From assembly GCA_963210315.1 (NCBI GenBank), contig OY723305.1, forward strand, positions 372,001 through 436,000: a stretch of DNA of 64,000 bases, written 5' to 3'. Under the pieces are notes generated by a model. It ran no database searches and was not told the origin of the DNA. It worked only from the letters and a program-made list of their open reading frames with translations. A program made the position numbers and the translations under genes. This DNA comes from Rhynchopus euleeides. Its lineage: Eukaryota; Euglenozoa; Diplonemea; Diplonemida; Diplonemidae. Below, one piece after another: positions 1-9,500 of this stretch. The number at the start of each line of letters is the position of its first letter. Positions within the stretch are counted from its first letter, which is position 1.

Positions 1-2345
1 GCCCAGGAGGGCGCTGCAGAGTCGTCGGCGTGCAGATACCACAGTTTCGACACCGTTATTGACCCCGCCCAAGAGTTCTTCAGATCCAAGAGGCAAGAGA
101 AAGGCGGTATTCATAAATCTACACGCGTCGCGGCGACACACGCCAGGAGTTTGCTCAGACCCAGAAGATCAGCACACAGGTCGCTCAGACCCACCCGGGA
201 GGACCGTGCTGACCGTGCTGAGCAGCGTCTTCGCACAGAAAAGGCGCACCCGAACACGATTGCAGCAGCTCATCTCACAAAGCCACCAAGAGAGCCAGCG
301 CAGCAGAGGGGCACAGCTGCTGAATCGCACTACAGAGACCCCCTCCATCTTCACGCCACATCACGTGCCCAGGAGGTCGCTGAGAAATCGGGAACGCGCA
401 GAGACCGCAGCTACACCGCTACTGGCCCCGCCCAGGAGATCCTCAGGATTCCAGAGGCATGAGAAGGGCAGTCACCCTAAATCTACACGCCGCGGCACCA
501 CACGCCCAGGAGGCCGTTGAGACCCGAGAGGCCGAATCCACCCGCGCCATCGATGTATATATTGCGGCGCTTGTGCCGACCTGGCGGGGTCCATATCCAA
601 GAGGAAGGCATCGATCCACCCTCCGCCGATGTCGATGCCCTGTTCGGTCGGCGTACGCTCTCACAGCCATACGGAACACAAGACGTTCTCTCAGCCTCGG
701 AGATTCGACACCCGCGACATCACACCCTCACAGTTCTCTGATTCACTGGGTTCTGTGGCGGTTCAGGCCCGCGTCCATGACGAAGTCAAGGCGGGATCTT
801 TCGAACAGTTCAACATCACGAGGTTCACCGATACCATCGACACCCGGACCCCCTCCGAGGCCCAGAGCGATGACCAAGTCTTCGAAGTCCGAAGAGGATC
901 CTCAGACACACAGCAGGACACTTACTCCCAGCACACATCATCTCGCAACCACCGCGACCGCAGTCCTCCGACAGGGACGGGCATTAAAGGGGCTTTCTGG
1001 AGGTCAGACAACAGGGACAGTTCGCAATCAGCTCATCGGAGCAGTGACGGGCGCCGCCACGGCAGCCTCTCCCCAGACTCCACACCCCATCTTACCAACG
1101 TACCACGACATACCATCTCGCTCCGCGGAGGTTTCGAGACGCCCCAGGCTCTCCAGCCACTCCTCCGTTAGCTTGCAAATAGCATCGCTTGGCGAGCCTG
1201 AGTTGGGGCAGCGAGAGTTTCAGACGTGCTCCACTGACTGAACACCCGATTCTCGTCGACCGAGTCAACCCCGCTGCCCGAGACTACTCATCTACTACCC
1301 TTCGAACCGGGAGGGGAGTCATGGACCCAGGTTCTTCAGACTATACGACGACTCAGGGGCCGGACGACTTTCACAGGGCTGTTGCAGGCCACCGCGACTA
1401 CAGCACATTTACTCCTTCACCGATTGCCAAACAACTCATGGACGACGCAAGTTCATGACGCCCTGCAAGGAGGGCACGGCTCAAAGGATCACCGCAGGCC
1501 GCCGCTAATCAACATCGAGTTCTCGCCACCGGTCGCGCAGACCTCAAAGCGTTTTCACAGGCGGGCAAAAGCTGCCACCGATCTGATGCACACGCCGACG
1601 CTCGTACACCTACCCTTCATCGCGCGTCTGACGCATTCGGCTTCGGCCTGGGCCGTCATGGGGAGCGGAAGAGATCGACCCACTCATACAACGTTCTATT
1701 CGTGATCAACGTGGCGGGCGCGAGAGTCCACTGACGTTCCCTACATGATTAGGAATCCAAAATCCTTCGCCGAGACGATCAAAGGTTCACGACTTTCGTG
1801 TAAGATGCACCGAAGTCAACGCAGCGAGCTACACATCGAACGAGTCGGCGGGCGCCCCCTATAGGAGGTCGCTATCCTCAGTTTGCAGCCAACCTACGGG
1901 CTACGAGTTCTGCTCAGACCCGAAGTGGGTGTCGAAGGTGAGCCTTATACAGGAGATGAATGATCGACACTCGGGGCGGCCCTTGCCTGCACCTATAAAT
2001 AAGCCGCTGAGCTACATCCCCGCCTCTTTCGACTACTCTCAGGACATCGCGTCGTACACATGAAGTCAGCCACAGCGGAGGACTCCCCCCGACAGATCTG
2101 ACACTCCGTAGTGAATGAGCTGAGAGAGAGACTCAAGCCCTACACACCACCCTTCAGCCTGGGGCACCCTGTGGACCGACGCGCCTGAGTCAGCTGTGTG
2201 AACTGTTTTCCTGTAGCGAGAGACGCCATAGGCCTGTCAAATCCGGGTACCGGCGAACGCAGACCACGCGGCATCAAGGCAGACGACCCCGTTGGGTTTA
2301 CAAGAGAATTACGCGTGGCGTCCCTTAGGGTCCTAAGGGTCCTGA
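1..2345. other. Intergenic DNA with internal repeats; no supported gene
   Basis: I see no convincing gene here. Several frames are open for 100-260 codons on the plus strand, but they overlap in different frames, are Ser/Arg/Pro/His-rich and have no recognisable motif, so I read them as chance openings in GC-rich DNA. The left end contains a diverged tandem repeat (listed separately). A short degenerate run of three TAGGGTCC-like units lies near 2328-2346; it is too short to call telomeric. Confidence 0.5.
3..526. repeat. Diverged ~365-bp tandem repeat (about 1.4 units)
   Basis: The stretch 3-162 aligns with 368-526 at a spacing of about 365 bp. Both carry CCCCGCCCA(A/G)GAG, an AAATCTACACGC block and a terminal CCAGGAG...GAGACCC-like block. 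The shorter motif CCAGGAG followed by a GCTGAGA-like string recurs near 4, 141, 368 and 507. The array may continue to the left of the window. The function is unknown and the copies have diverged clearly. Confidence 0.55.
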
Positions 2346-2468
2346 GGTGTGATCGAGATAGTGGAAGCGATCAACAAGTACAACCACTCTCTCTGAGATC
2401 TCAGAATGTTTACCTCACCCCTTTTCCCTTTCCTATCCTCCGACACAAATCAGAGACTCAAGAATTTT
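2346..2468 (+). repeat. 123-bp direct repeat, copy 1
   Basis: This copy is essentially identical to 2722-2844 (offset 376 bp). It runs from GGTGTGATCGAGATAGTGG to ACTCAAGAATTTT. The 250 bp between the copies has no recognised gene. The second copy overlaps the distal end of the broken minus-strand gene at 2870-3728, so this repeat may mark a rearrangement or insertion boundary. Confidence 0.85.
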
Positions 2469-2721
2469 TCGAAGACATTGCAAGATGTTATAGGAAATTT
2501 TTCAGGATCGGTTTTGAGGAGGCGTTCCGTGCTCTACACTCATCACACCACCACACCTTCATCAGCCAGGAGACTTGTGTATTTCGTCACCAAGAGTTTT
2601 TTCGTTGAGGCTTCACACCAAGTCAGACGTCCTTCGCCGTCTTTTCTTGCAAAAGCCCAAGGTTGGGTGTGTGTGTTCAAAAAAAAAATCCCGTGTTTTG
2701 GTGAACGAACTGGCATGAAGG

Positions 2722-2844
2722 GGTGTGATCGAGATAGTGGAAGCGATCAACAAGTACAACCACTCTCTCTGAGATCTCAGAATGTTTACCTCACCCCTTT
2801 TCCCTTTCCTATCCTCCGACACAAATCAGAGACTCAAGAATTTT
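2722..2844 (+). repeat. 123-bp direct repeat, copy 2
   Basis: This is the second copy of the repeat at 2346-2468. On the minus strand, the open frame of the broken gene upstream runs into this repeat, so the last residues read there (after about position 2845) are repeat-derived rather than original protein. Confidence 0.85.
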
Positions 2845-2869
2845 GGGGGGTGGTTGTGTAGTGCCAATA

Positions 2870-3728
2870 GCTGTACCTACCTCAAGGTCTAAACCGTAAT
2901 CGTAGCCATCCGGGAGGGTCAGCTGCCTCTTGTAGAGGCCGGAAGGTGGGTAGGCCCACTGCGTTGCGACCCTCTTGAAGTGGACGGTCAACGTCCGGTT
3001 CGCGAACTGGGGGGCCATGTCGCCTTTCATCATGATGGTGGCGAGTGATGCCTCCAGGGCGACAGTGCACGCCTTTTCGTCCATCTTTATCATGTAGGGT
3101 GGGTACGCCCCCCCCCCCCCCCGTGATGCGCACCGCCTCCTCATCATCCGTCTTCTTCTTCTGCGACACCCCCTTCTTCCCCTTCTCCTCGTTCTCCCCC
3201 TTCAGGATGCGATCATACTGTCGAGCCATGTCGTTTCCGATGCGGACCTCACTCCCATGAGCCAGCAGGAGTTTGTATGCGTCTGAACCCTTGTTTTTCG
3301 TTGTCGGGAATGCGCGCACGTAGACTCCGTAGAACACGAGCTCCTCGCAGTTGCGGGTGCGGTTGCTCCACACAGAACCATCATTCTCCTTCAGCTTCTG
3401 GTCGTGGGCGCCCTTGTTCACACTGGGCGCAAACTTCTTGCCGAACAACTCTTTGAACGCTGTGGTGATGAACGGGCTGTTGTCCAGCTTGCCGTGGAGC
3501 TTGGGGCAGGCAGTCTCGAGGAGGCCACGGAAGGCTGACATGGGGATGGTGTTCGTGATGCTCTTGGTGACCGGATCGATCGTGCTGGCTGCTGACGACA
3601 CAAAGCATTTCGCGAAGGCGTGGATGAGGGGCTTCTCCGTTCCATCTTCTCTCGGTTTCTGGGGCCAATTTTTCACTTTTGAGCCCGTTTTCGAAGGAAT
3701 TCTTGGGTTTTGAGCTTGTTTTGGGCAA
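2870..3728 (-). pseudogene. Unrecognised protein gene, broken by a poly-G frameshift
   Basis: I do not recognise the family. The composition looks like real soluble protein (SAFRGLLETACPKL, NCEELVFYGVYVRAFPT), unlike the chance frames around it. The N-terminal frame is open from about 3728 down to a run of 15 G on this strand (C at 3108-3122). After the run, the protein-like sequence (AYPPYMIKMDEKACTVALE, then QLTLPDGYDYGLDLEVG) continues in a different frame. A run of 14 or 17 would join them. There is no ATG at the upstream end and the distal end runs into the 123-bp repeat, so it is probably a fragment as well as frameshifted. A homopolymer sequencing error is an alternative explanation for the shift only. 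It lies next to minisatellite DNA, which suggests a relic carried in repeat-rich sequence. Confidence 0.45.
3108..3122. repeat. 15-nt C homopolymer (frameshift site)
   Basis: An uninterrupted run of 15 C on the plus strand lies inside the broken minus-strand gene and separates its two reading frames. It is a natural slippage site and also a natural sequencing-error site. Confidence 0.9.
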
Positions 3729-3749
3729 TTAAACGCGTCACTCAGTTTT

Positions 3750-4800
3750 CTGCCTGGGCAGCCCTTCCTGATAGGCGTCCCTGTACTGAGAATGACCGCC
3801 TGTGAGAGAGTCCTCTTGTACTGAGAAAGTCTTCCTGGACTGAGAGGAGTGCTGTGCTGCGAGGAGTCCTGTACTGCGCAGAAAAACCGGTTTTTTGGAC
3901 ATTTTTGGTCTTTTCGCTGGTTGGAGGAGGAAATCTTGCAAATGCTATGTGACTTCTAGGGGGGCAGATTCTCGGTTTTTCAGGAGTCCTGTACTGAGAA
4001 GGTCCTCCTGGACTGTAAGGAGTCCTGTCCTGAGAGGAGTCCTGCACTGAGTAAGTCCTCCTGTACTAAGAGGAGTGCTGTCCTGAGAGGAGTCTTGTAC
4101 TGAGAAAGTCCTCCTGTACTGAGAGGAGTCCTGTACTGAGAAAGTCCTCCTGTACTAAGAGGAGTCCTGTCCTGAGAAAGTCCTCCGGTACTGAGAGGAG
4201 TCCTGTACTGAGAAGGTCCTCCTGTACTAAGAGGAGTCCTGTCCTGAGAGGAGTCCTGTACTGAGAAAGTCCTCCTGTACTGAGAGGAGTGCTGTACTGA
4301 GAGGAGTCCTGTCCTGAGAAAGTCCTCCGGTACTGAGAGGAGTCCTGTACTGAGAAGGTCCTCCTGTACTAAGAGGAGTCCTGTCCTGAGAAAGTCCTCC
4401 TGTACTAAGAGGAGTGCTGTCCTGAGAGGAGTCCTGTCCTGAGAAAGTCCTCCTGTACTGAGAGGAGTCCTGTACTACGCAGAAAAACCGGTTTTTTGGC
4501 CATTTTTGGTCTTTTCGCTGGTTGGAGGAGGAAATCTTGCAAATGCTATGTGACTTCTGGGGGGGGCAGATTCTCGGTTTTTCAGGAGTCCTGTACTGAG
4601 AAGGTCCTCCTGGACTGTAAGGAGTCCTGTCCTGAGAAAGTCCTCCTGTACTGAGAGGAGTCCTGCACTGAGAAAGTCCTCCTGTACTAAGAGGAGTGCT
4701 GTCCTGAGAGGAGTCCTGTACTTAGAGGAGTCCTGTCCTGAGAAAGTCCTCCTGGACTGACACTGTCCTCTTGTACTGAGAATGACCTCCTGGAGTGGTA
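3750..4800. repeat. 18/36-bp minisatellite array
   Basis: The array consists of variants of GTCCTGTACTGAGAGGA alternating with GTCCTCCTGTACTGAGAAA, giving an approximately 36-bp higher-order period. A non-satellite block of about 150 bp, starting GCAGAAAAACCGG, interrupts it twice (3878-4030 and 4479-4632, offset about 601 bp, nearly identical). This suggests a higher-order unit of about 600 bp. The rapid variation between units (GTACT/GTCCT/GGACT, GAGAAA/GAGAGG/TAAGAGG) is typical of unequal exchange. Confidence 0.85.
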
Positions 4801-5396
4801 GAATAGTTAGCAACGTGGAGCGAGGGGGCGGGGAAATCTTTAATGACCTTCCCCCAAATTCACTAGTGATGTATCACGCTCTGATGTACCTCCTCGAATG
4901 GCGCATCCCTGGAATGACAACGCGGAAGGGACACGCGTATCTGCACAGCATGGGCCACTGGTTTGACGAGGTTGATGCCTTGCCAATCCAGTGCACTGAT
5001 GAACTGCAAGAACAGGGGAACAGCACCCGTAAGATGCATTCAGCCAGAGTTGGAACTAACTTCGAACACGACCAAATGCGTTATGAAGTGGCACGGGTAT
5101 CGGTGTGCAAACCCTTGCCTGGGATCACGACGGATCCGCCCAAGATACTGGCGTGCGATGCACTGAAGCTGTGCAAGTGTTTTTATCGGGATCAATGGAA
5201 GGGCCCTTTGTCGGCACTTCTGAAAAGGATATCAAAGCTGGGATTGCTTCCACATGTGACAAAGATATCCAGCGACAACGAGCTTCTCTTTCATGTGGGT
5301 GAGGGAGTACCGAAGGACTGCTTCACCATGTGTGTGTGCCGTGCAAAACGATGGGACATCCCTGAACGGGGGAAGTGCTATGCACCTGAGGAGTAG
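4782..5396 (+). CDS. Orphan ORF of 204 codons, unknown product
   Basis: The open frame starts with an ATG at the very edge of the minisatellite and ends in TAG. Its composition is protein-like (for example VMYHALMYLLEWRIPG and KLCKCFYRDQWKGPLSALLK). It has several Cys and His residues but no motif I recognise, no signal peptide and no membrane segment. The first residues are minisatellite-derived, so the original start may be lost. It could be a fragment of a transposon protein, since it lies between a minisatellite and a rearrangement breakpoint. It is convergent with the copy A giant gene. I would not assign a function. Confidence 0.35.
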   Translation: MTSWSGRIVSNVERGGGEIFNDLPPNSLVMYHALMYLLEWRIPGMTTRKGHAYLHSMGHWFDEVDALPIQCTDELQEQGNSTRKMHSARVGTNFEHDQMRYEVARVSVCKPLPGITTDPPKILACDALKLCKCFYRDQWKGPLSALLKRISKLGLLPHVTKISSDNELLFHVGEGVPKDCFTMCVCRAKRWDIPERGKCYAPEE

Positions 5397-6540
5397 CTAG
5401 TTTTGTACGTGTGTGGGGTCAGTTTGCTGATCATGATCAAAAAATAGAGTGTTTTCCCACACCCCAACCCGCCCCGCATTCCCCCTCGATTAAAAATGTA
5501 TTTTGTAGCAGACACATCCCCAAAAATTGACCCCCCCCCCACCCCACTTCCCACACAAATCAACGGACATGGGAGACCAGACGGTCTCCCAAGGGAGAGC
5601 ATATGCTCTCCCAAGGGGGATACCGTTTGGTCTCCCGAAAAACGGTCTCCCACGACGGTCTCCCACCAGCACCGTGCCACCGTGTACGTCCCTGCAGCAG
5701 GGCGCTCCATCTCGATCGTCCCGAACTCGGCATACGCCCCACGCGTGTGCACGATCCCGAGGGGGTGCCCACCGACAGTCGCGACGACCTCCTCCCGCGG
5801 CACGGGGGACAGGCTTGCGTACTGCGCCCCTGTGGGGGAGGTGTAGGTGTCGACAGCCTCGATGGAGAGCTTCACGCTGAACTCGTGCTGTTCTGTCCTG
5901 ACAGCCGCGTTGGTGGCAGCGGCAGCGGCAGCGGCGGCGGCGGCGGTGTGTGCGACCCACGTATCCCCGATGCTCTGCCCATGCCACCCGTTCAGGATGG
6001 CTGCCTTGTCGAGCACAGCCACGCGCAGTGTGCTGTTGGATGTGCCCGCCTGCGCCCTGCGGATCGCATCGGTGTTCAACCAGTCCGCACCCGCATCCCC
6101 AAGCGCTGTCAGCGCGCCTGCGATGGTGACGGTGCGCCCTGCACGCAGGAGAGACGATGTGTGCACCATCGCCTCTGAGTACATCAGCAGCTGGTACTCT
6201 GCTGCACTGCGCCTGGTGCCCGGGGGTGACGCACGCCGCAAGGATGAAGCCGATGCCTCCACCGCGATCGGCAGGCGGGCCTGCGCCCCCACAGCACTGG
6301 AGTACACAGACGCGCTGGCAACCGCACGCCCGAGAGGCACCGCAAGGTTGAACACACCCAGGCGCGCAGGGCTGCCGATGGACCGGTAGTGGGCTGTGGT
6401 GCTGCCGAGCCTGCCGGAGGCAAACGGCGCAATCGCCCGCAGCACCGCCTCCTCCCTGCCGCCGTCGGTCCGCCGCACGTGCGTGGCGTTGCACACGACA
6501 GCCTCGCCCGCAGCCGTGTCGGGCGCTGCCGCCCCAGCCA
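5378..6540 (-). pseudogene. Out-of-frame 3' remnant of copy A
   Basis: This is the continuation of the ancestral reading frame of copy A after the 5-bp deletion. From about 6538 to 5684 it matches copy B (AAAPDTAAGEAVVCNATHV ... ERPAAGTY), including a 10-residue poly-Ala run. Similarity stops at 5684, and the frame then runs through palindrome-cluster sequence to a TAG at 5378-5380. Copy B continues here for about 2,000 more codons that copy A lacks. Copy A therefore carries two lesions: a frameshift and a lost C-terminal third with its membrane domain. Confidence 0.8.
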
Positions 6541-9500
6541 AGCTCAGGACGCACCGACAGCATCGCACCTTTCGCGGTGCGCGGGAGGAAGGGGTCGCAC
6601 CGCAGCGTGCACGAGTCCACCACCACAGCAGCCACGGAGAAGGCAAGCTGGCCGGTCGCCACGTCGTGCGCCACACAGCTGTACGACCCCAGCACATCGC
6701 CGTGGTACTTCCACCCCCTGATGGACACAGGGGACCTGTCCTCGAAGTGCTGCTCCTCCGGATCCACCCACCCGAGCACAGCGTCCCCGACATAGGCCTG
6801 CGAGCAGTCCACCAGGTGCATCACCCTCACCACGTCTGCGATCCCCGCCACACGCTCCCCGTTGCTGTAGACGCGGAACACGATGCGGAAGGAGAGCAGC
6901 TCCCCGCCACCCCCGTACTGCATGTCCCGCCCCGCCAGGGTGGTGGTGTGGATGTGCAGGCCGCGGAACACGAAGTGCCCCAACTGTTCGGAGTACGCTG
7001 CCACCGCAGACGACACCACGACGTGCGGCAGCTGCGTGTACTCGTTGAACAGCTCCGGTGGAAGGGTGGCCGTGTCCAGCTCTGCCACGACGGACCACGT
7101 GCTCCGCGACACCGACCTGTTCCCCGTGTCCTCCAGCCGCACCTCCGGCTGCGGGTCGAGCGGCTCCCTGTTGTCGGAGAAGGAGGGCGGGTCCACTGCG
7201 AAGCGCAGCTGCACAGGGCTGCCCTCTGCGATCTCAAAGCTGACGGTGTCGGCCAGGGTGCCGGCCGCGTCTGTGTAGAGCAGGCGCAGCGTGTGGCGCC
7301 CCGGGTGTGGGGACAGCGCCCACAGCCTGTCGAACACGACACGCCCCTCGGAGGGCTGCAGGGTCACGACAGAGTCGGTGCTGAAGGAGAGGGTCGAGTC
7401 GATGGCCACCTGTCCCACCCTGCCGCCGTTGCGGGTCCACACGCCGCCGACGAAAGTCCCGATTGAATCCTTGAAGGCGGCAGCGACTGTCGGGAGGCGC
7501 GTCACCGGCTCTGACTTCAGGGCAGTCATGCACCCAGCGCCAGCACCGGGACTGCAGACGGCGAATGCATCGATTTTGTTGGCGTCGCCCACTGCGTAGT
7601 AGAAGCTCCGCGTCGTGTTGGAGGCGGTGAAGTGCTGCCCGTCCATCGTCACCTCCACGGTGACCCTGGCAGGGCCGCCGTGCAGCACAGGCTGCCTGCA
7701 GAGGACACGCAGCGAGCTAGCGAAGGTCACGCTGCTGACAACCCCGTTCATCCGGCACATGGAATGTGCAGAATGCCGGAAGCCGGCACCCGCAACCACG
7801 ACAGCCACCGGCTCGTTGTACGGCCCTGTTGCCTCGGCCTGGATGAGGCGCGGGTCTGTGCCACCCCAAGGGTCCCGCACAGGGCCCACCACGCCGACAT
7901 CGCCTGCAGAGACGGCAGCCAGCCATGCCCTGTCCCCCTGGTCCGCTGCGGCCAGGGCTGCGGTGCCCAGAGAGAGGATCATGGGTGTGGCGATGCGGGC
8001 GACAAGCACCTGCGAGTCGGAGAAGCGCGGGTCGGCAGCAGACAGCGACACCTCGAGGGGGTACGACAGGCACGCCGTGGAGGTGGTGGTGGCGCTCTGC
8101 GCGACACACACGATGGTGTGGGTTGCCGTGCTGCCCGTGTGGCCCCCCGCAAGGGCGTACCGGCCCTGCGACACCAGCTCCCCCATGCGGCACAGGGGCA
8201 CCGTGCCGGGCAGCGGGAAGAACCCGAGGCCCCGCACCGTGATCTGCGTGCCGCCGTGCAGCAGGTCGCTCACATCCGGCGACACGGACTCCACCTCGTG
8301 CAGGCTGAGGACCAGCACGCTGGCAGGCTTTGTGCGCAGGCTGACGAACAGGGCCCCGCGGTCGTTGTCGAGCAGGGTCCCGACTGCCACCTGCGGATCG
8401 GCACTGGACGCCCCGTAGCGCAGGGCGCGGCTCCGCTCGTACATCAGAGTGAGGGCGTCGATGCGCAGCACCACGCTTGGCAGCGTTGGGTTGTCCCCAC
8501 CCACAGTGAGGTACACCTTCCCGGTGTGCACGTCCACCTCAGCACCCGTGATCCCGGTCCGCCCCTGCGCGCCTGCCAAGAAGCGCTCCCGCACCCGGGT
8601 GCACGCCGCACCGTCCCACGTGCACAGCGCGCCACGGCAGGCCTCGGCAGACAGGTGCTGCATGCACAGGGGATGGTCGGCTGCCGGGGACAGGTCTGTG
8701 TCCTTCACAGCGCTGAGGTTGACACGCTGCGCTGCGTACCCCACCACGAGGGACGCGCCGCGCTGCACCGTCTGCACCAGCAGCAGTGCGGTGTCGCCCT
8801 CGTGGCGGAGGCGCTCGTCCCTGCTTGCCTGCAGCCCGCCCAGAGGGATGAGGCGTTCCAGCCTGGTGCACACATACACCGAGCAGATGGCGGGTGTGGC
8901 CTGCAGCACGGAACGGACACCCACGTAGGGCGAGGAGGAGCTGGCCCTGACGACGAGCATCTCCAGCACAGGCTCGCCCAACCCGTCGGCACCCAGCACG
9001 AACAGCAGCACCACCTCGCTGCTCCACGCCACGTTGTGCACAAGCAGCGAGGTCACCGTGCCCGATGCGGCCAGCAAGTGCGGCTCCTGCGCCGCGAAGC
9101 CCGTCTCGCTGCCTGTGTGCACCACAGACAGCCAGCACGCCCCGCCGTGCTGCACAGCGACGAACGCCACCTGCAGCCGGGGCGAACGCCCCCAGGCAAG
9201 CACCTTGCCGCGCCCGCCGGGCCCCACAGGCGCGACAGAGGGGACCGCCGTGAGGCGTGAGGCAGCAACCTCGACACGCTCGGCCAGCCGTGTGCGCACG
9301 GCTATGCGCGGCCCGTCGTCCAGCAGCACCACCCCAGTGCGGCTGCTTGAGGCCACACCCTCCACGACACCTGCCTCCCCGTCGTCCAGCAGCACCGCCT
9401 GCCCAGGCGTGCAGGTGCGCACAGTGCACACCCTGCTGTGCCCCACGAGGGTTGTGTACGAAGCAGCACGATTCCCCGCGAGCGCGAGGCACATCAGGCA

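Noticed and set aside
59..1705. Overlapping plus-strand frames at the left end
   Set aside because: They lie in different frames, have low-complexity Arg/Ser/Pro/His composition and no motif, and part is tandem repeat.
2328..2346. Telomere-like TTAGGG repeats
   Set aside because: Only about three degenerate TAGGGTCC units; far too few, and internal.
3750..4800. CRISPR-like array
   Set aside because: Units are contiguous 18/36-bp variants with no unique spacers. This is a minisatellite.
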